This document shows positions 5,780-7,482 of a stretch of DNA of 7,482 bases, piece after piece. This DNA comes from Bacteroidota bacterium (GTDB lineage: Bacteria > Bacteroidota > Bacteroidia > Bacteroidales > Rikenellaceae). The DNA is taken from contig JAEZTA010000020.1 of the NCBI GenBank assembly GCA_023443765.1, positions 1 to 7,482 on the forward strand. Reading direction: 5' to 3'. How positions within the stretch are numbered: position 1 is the first letter of the stretch; each line of letters opens with the position of its first letter. A model generated the notes under the pieces. The model was not told where the DNA came from. It ran no database searches and saw nothing but the letters and a program-made list of their open reading frames with translations. A program made the position numbers and the translations under genes.

Positions 5780-7482
5780 ATGCAATTAAAAATTTCGAAA
5801 ACGCTGGAGGGCATAATCGCCCGCTCGGCATTTAACACCACGAAGGCGGGAATGACGCATTCGCTCAAGGACTTTCTCACGCTGGAACTGCTGCGTGAGG
5901 AGGGGTCGCTCGCCTACCAACTTTTATCCTCCCGGCTCAAGGACTGGGAGCTTTACCAGGTGCGCCTGCGCATTGAACGCGAGGTAATCACCGCCAAACA
6001 ACAGGAAACCCAGTCGCCGGAGGAATACTTCCGTGATTTCACCGAAGAACTGCTTTCAATGCCCGGCATCGTCCGGAGCGTATCGACGGCCCATGCTCTG
6101 CTGGCCATTATCAGCGATCGCACGACGGCCACCGCGCGCGTACTGGAAATGTACGGCGTGACGCCCGATACCGTGTCCGGAGACCTGGAGAAATTCACCG
6201 TGGGCGACGATTTCCGCACCGAAGTGCAGGTCCACATGCTCGATTTCAACGAGGAGAATAAAACCGAGGAGAAGAGCCCGGCCCACCTGCTGGACAAGTT
6301 CGGCGTCAACCTCACGCGCCTGGCCCGCGAAGGGAAGATCGACCCGGTCGTAGGCCGTGAACAGGAGATCGAACGCGTAGTGCAGATTCTGTCGCGCCGC
6401 AAAAAGAACAACCCGATCCTGATCGGCGAGGCCGGCGTGGGCAAGAGCGCCATCGTCGAGGGACTGGCCCTGCGCATCGCACGCGGCGAAGTTCCCTACA
6501 CCATCGCCGACAAGACACTTTTCTCGCTCGACGTTTCGTCGCTCGTGGCGGGCACGAAGTTCCGCGGCGAGTTCGAGGAGCGCATGCAGCAACTGCTCGA
6601 CGAACTGCGCAAGGCCAAGGATACGATCATCTTCATCGACGAAATCCATACCATCGTAGGCGCAGGCTCCACGCAGGGCAGCCTCGACACGGCCAACATC
6701 CTCAAACCCGCGCTGGCGCGCGGCGAACTGCAAACCATCGGCGCCACGACGCTCGACGAGTACCGCGAGAACATCGAGACCGATTCGGCCCTCGAACGCC
6801 GTTTCCAGAAGGTGCTGATCGAGCCGACGACGCCCGAACAGACGCTTCAGATCCTGCACAACATCGCTCCCCACTACGAGCGCCACCACAAGGTGCGCTA
6901 CACCGAGGAGGCGTTGCAGGCCTGCGTGACACTCACCGGACGCTACATCACCGACCGCTATTTCCCCGACAAGGCCATCGACGTACTCGACGAAGCCGGT
7001 TCGCGGGCACACCTGCAGTCGGCGCGTGAACCGGAAGAACTCCGGGCCATGAAAACGGCGCTCAACGATGCCAAACGCGAACGCCGCGAAGCGGTCGAAG
7101 CGCTGGTCTACGAGAAAGCCGCCTCGGCACGCATGCGCGAAATCGCACTGCGCTCGAAACTGGGCGAAACCCGCGCCGAATGGAAGCGGTCGCTCGAAAG
7201 CAACCCCGTGAATATCACTGCGGAACACATCCAGGAGGTGATCACTGCCATGACGGGCATCCCCGCCGAGCGCGTCTCGGGCGGCGAAATCAGCCGCCTG
7301 CAAACCCTGCGCGAGCACCTCGCAAAGCGTGTCGTGGGACAGCAGGAGGCTGTGGAGAAGATTTCGCGCACCATCCGCCGTTCGCGCGCCGGGCTCAAGG
7401 ACGAAAACCGCCCCATCGGCGTCTTCCTCTTCGTAGGCCCCACGGGCGTCGGCAAGACGCTGCTGGCCAAGGAGGTGTCGAA
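5780..7482 (+). CDS. clpC: ClpC-type AAA+ unfoldase, Clp protease ATP-binding subunit (3' end outside window)
   Basis: The first 567 residues of a two-ring Hsp100 unfoldase are present. Such proteins thread substrates into the ClpP peptidase or remodel them. Residues 1-140 form a Clp N-domain of two repeats. The second repeat (STAHALLAIISDRTTATARVLEMYGV) is recognisable, while the first is strongly divergent. Ring 1 has Walker A GEAGVGKS (216-223), a pore loop GTKFRGEFEER with Phe261 at the aromatic position where Tyr is usual, Walker B IIFIDE (283-288), sensor GATT (321-324) and arginine fingers in LERRF (340-341). A short coiled-coil middle domain (about 425-470) is of ClpC size, much shorter than the ClpB propeller. 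Ring 2 begins with VVGQQEAV and Walker A GPTGVGKT (553-560), then runs off the window, so the ClpP-binding loop cannot be checked. An in-frame TAA at 5765-5767 supports the start. ClpA or a ClpB variant is less likely because of the middle domain. Confidence 0.95.
   Translation, partial: MQLKISKTLEGIIARSAFNTTKAGMTHSLKDFLTLELLREEGSLAYQLLSSRLKDWELYQVRLRIEREVITAKQQETQSPEEYFRDFTEELLSMPGIVRSVSTAHALLAIISDRTTATARVLEMYGVTPDTVSGDLEKFTVGDDFRTEVQVHMLDFNEENKTEEKSPAHLLDKFGVNLTRLAREGKIDPVVGREQEIERVVQILSRRKKNNPILIGEAGVGKSAIVEGLALRIARGEVPYTIADKTLFSLDVSSLVAGTKFRGEFEERMQQLLDELRKAKDTIIFIDEIHTIVGAGSTQGSLDTANILKPALARGELQTIGATTLDEYRENIETDSALERRFQKVLIEPTTPEQTLQILHNIAPHYERHHKVRYTEEALQACVTLTGRYITDRYFPDKAIDVLDEAGSRAHLQSAREPEELRAMKTALNDAKRERREAVEALVYEKAASARMREIALRSKLGETRAEWKRSLESNPVNITAEHIQEVITAMTGIPAERVSGGEISRLQTLREHLAKRVVGQQEAVEKISRTIRRSRAGLKDENRPIGVFLFVGPTGVGKTLLAKEVS

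Noticed and set aside
5737..5835. Short ORF of 32 residues overlapping the clpC start, a possible upstream regulatory ORF
   Set aside because: It would begin upstream of the best promoter element and so would not be transcribed from it. Its end runs out of frame through clpC, and nothing supports translation.
6056..7318. Long minus-strand open frame of 420 codons opposite clpC
   Set aside because: It is antisense to the intact clpC frame, which has all AAA+ motifs, and the translation resembles no family.
1..7482. CRISPR arrays, insertion sequences, tRNA or rRNA genes, defence systems
   Set aside because: No regularly spaced repeats, transposase motifs, terminal inverted repeats or RNA-gene signatures were found on either strand by reading.

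Overview
The window looks like ordinary chromosomal DNA of a GC-rich member of the Bacteroidales, most likely Alistipes (Rikenellaceae) or a close relative. This rests on three things: the protein sequences are of Bacteroidetes type, including a PorT-like outer-membrane barrel with a signal peptide ending in Ala|Gln; most start codons follow A/T-rich leaders without a Shine-Dalgarno sequence; and a TAnnTTTG -7 promoter element lies ahead of aspS. The genus is inferred from GC content and general character, not from a database match.

Layout. Bases 1-954 (+) hold the C-terminal part of a family GH36 alpha-galactosidase, cut by the left edge. It converges with a minus-strand gene (1066-1599) for a small outer-membrane beta-barrel protein. 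Between the two stop codons lie two intrinsic terminators, one per strand, almost touching. A 233-base divergent region (1600-1832) carries candidate promoters for the barrel gene and for aspS. Then come three co-directional genes: aspS (1833-3584, aspartyl-tRNA synthetase), rarA (3629-4903, AAA+ replication-repair ATPase) and a YfcE/MJ0936-type metallophosphoesterase (4900-5394). The spacing (44 bases, then a 4-base ATGA overlap) suggests one operon. A 385-base region (5395-5779) follows with no recognised gene, only a doubtful 53-residue ORF. The window ends inside clpC (5780 to the right edge), a two-ring AAA+ unfoldase whose second ring is cut just after its Walker A motif.

How the genes relate. 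aspS, rarA and the phosphoesterase are housekeeping genes of unrelated biochemical function that appear to be transcribed together. clpC (protein quality control) probably has its own promoter. The GH36 enzyme would release alpha-linked galactose from plant or host oligosaccharides, but no SusC/SusD pair, regulator or other glycan-utilisation gene is visible here.

I see no mobile element, CRISPR array, tRNA, rRNA, toxin-antitoxin or defence module, and no evidence for a new biological system. The points most worth a second look are the divergent N-terminal domain of ClpC, the 5395-5779 intergenic region with its small ORF and repeat, and the overlapping rarA-phosphoesterase pair.
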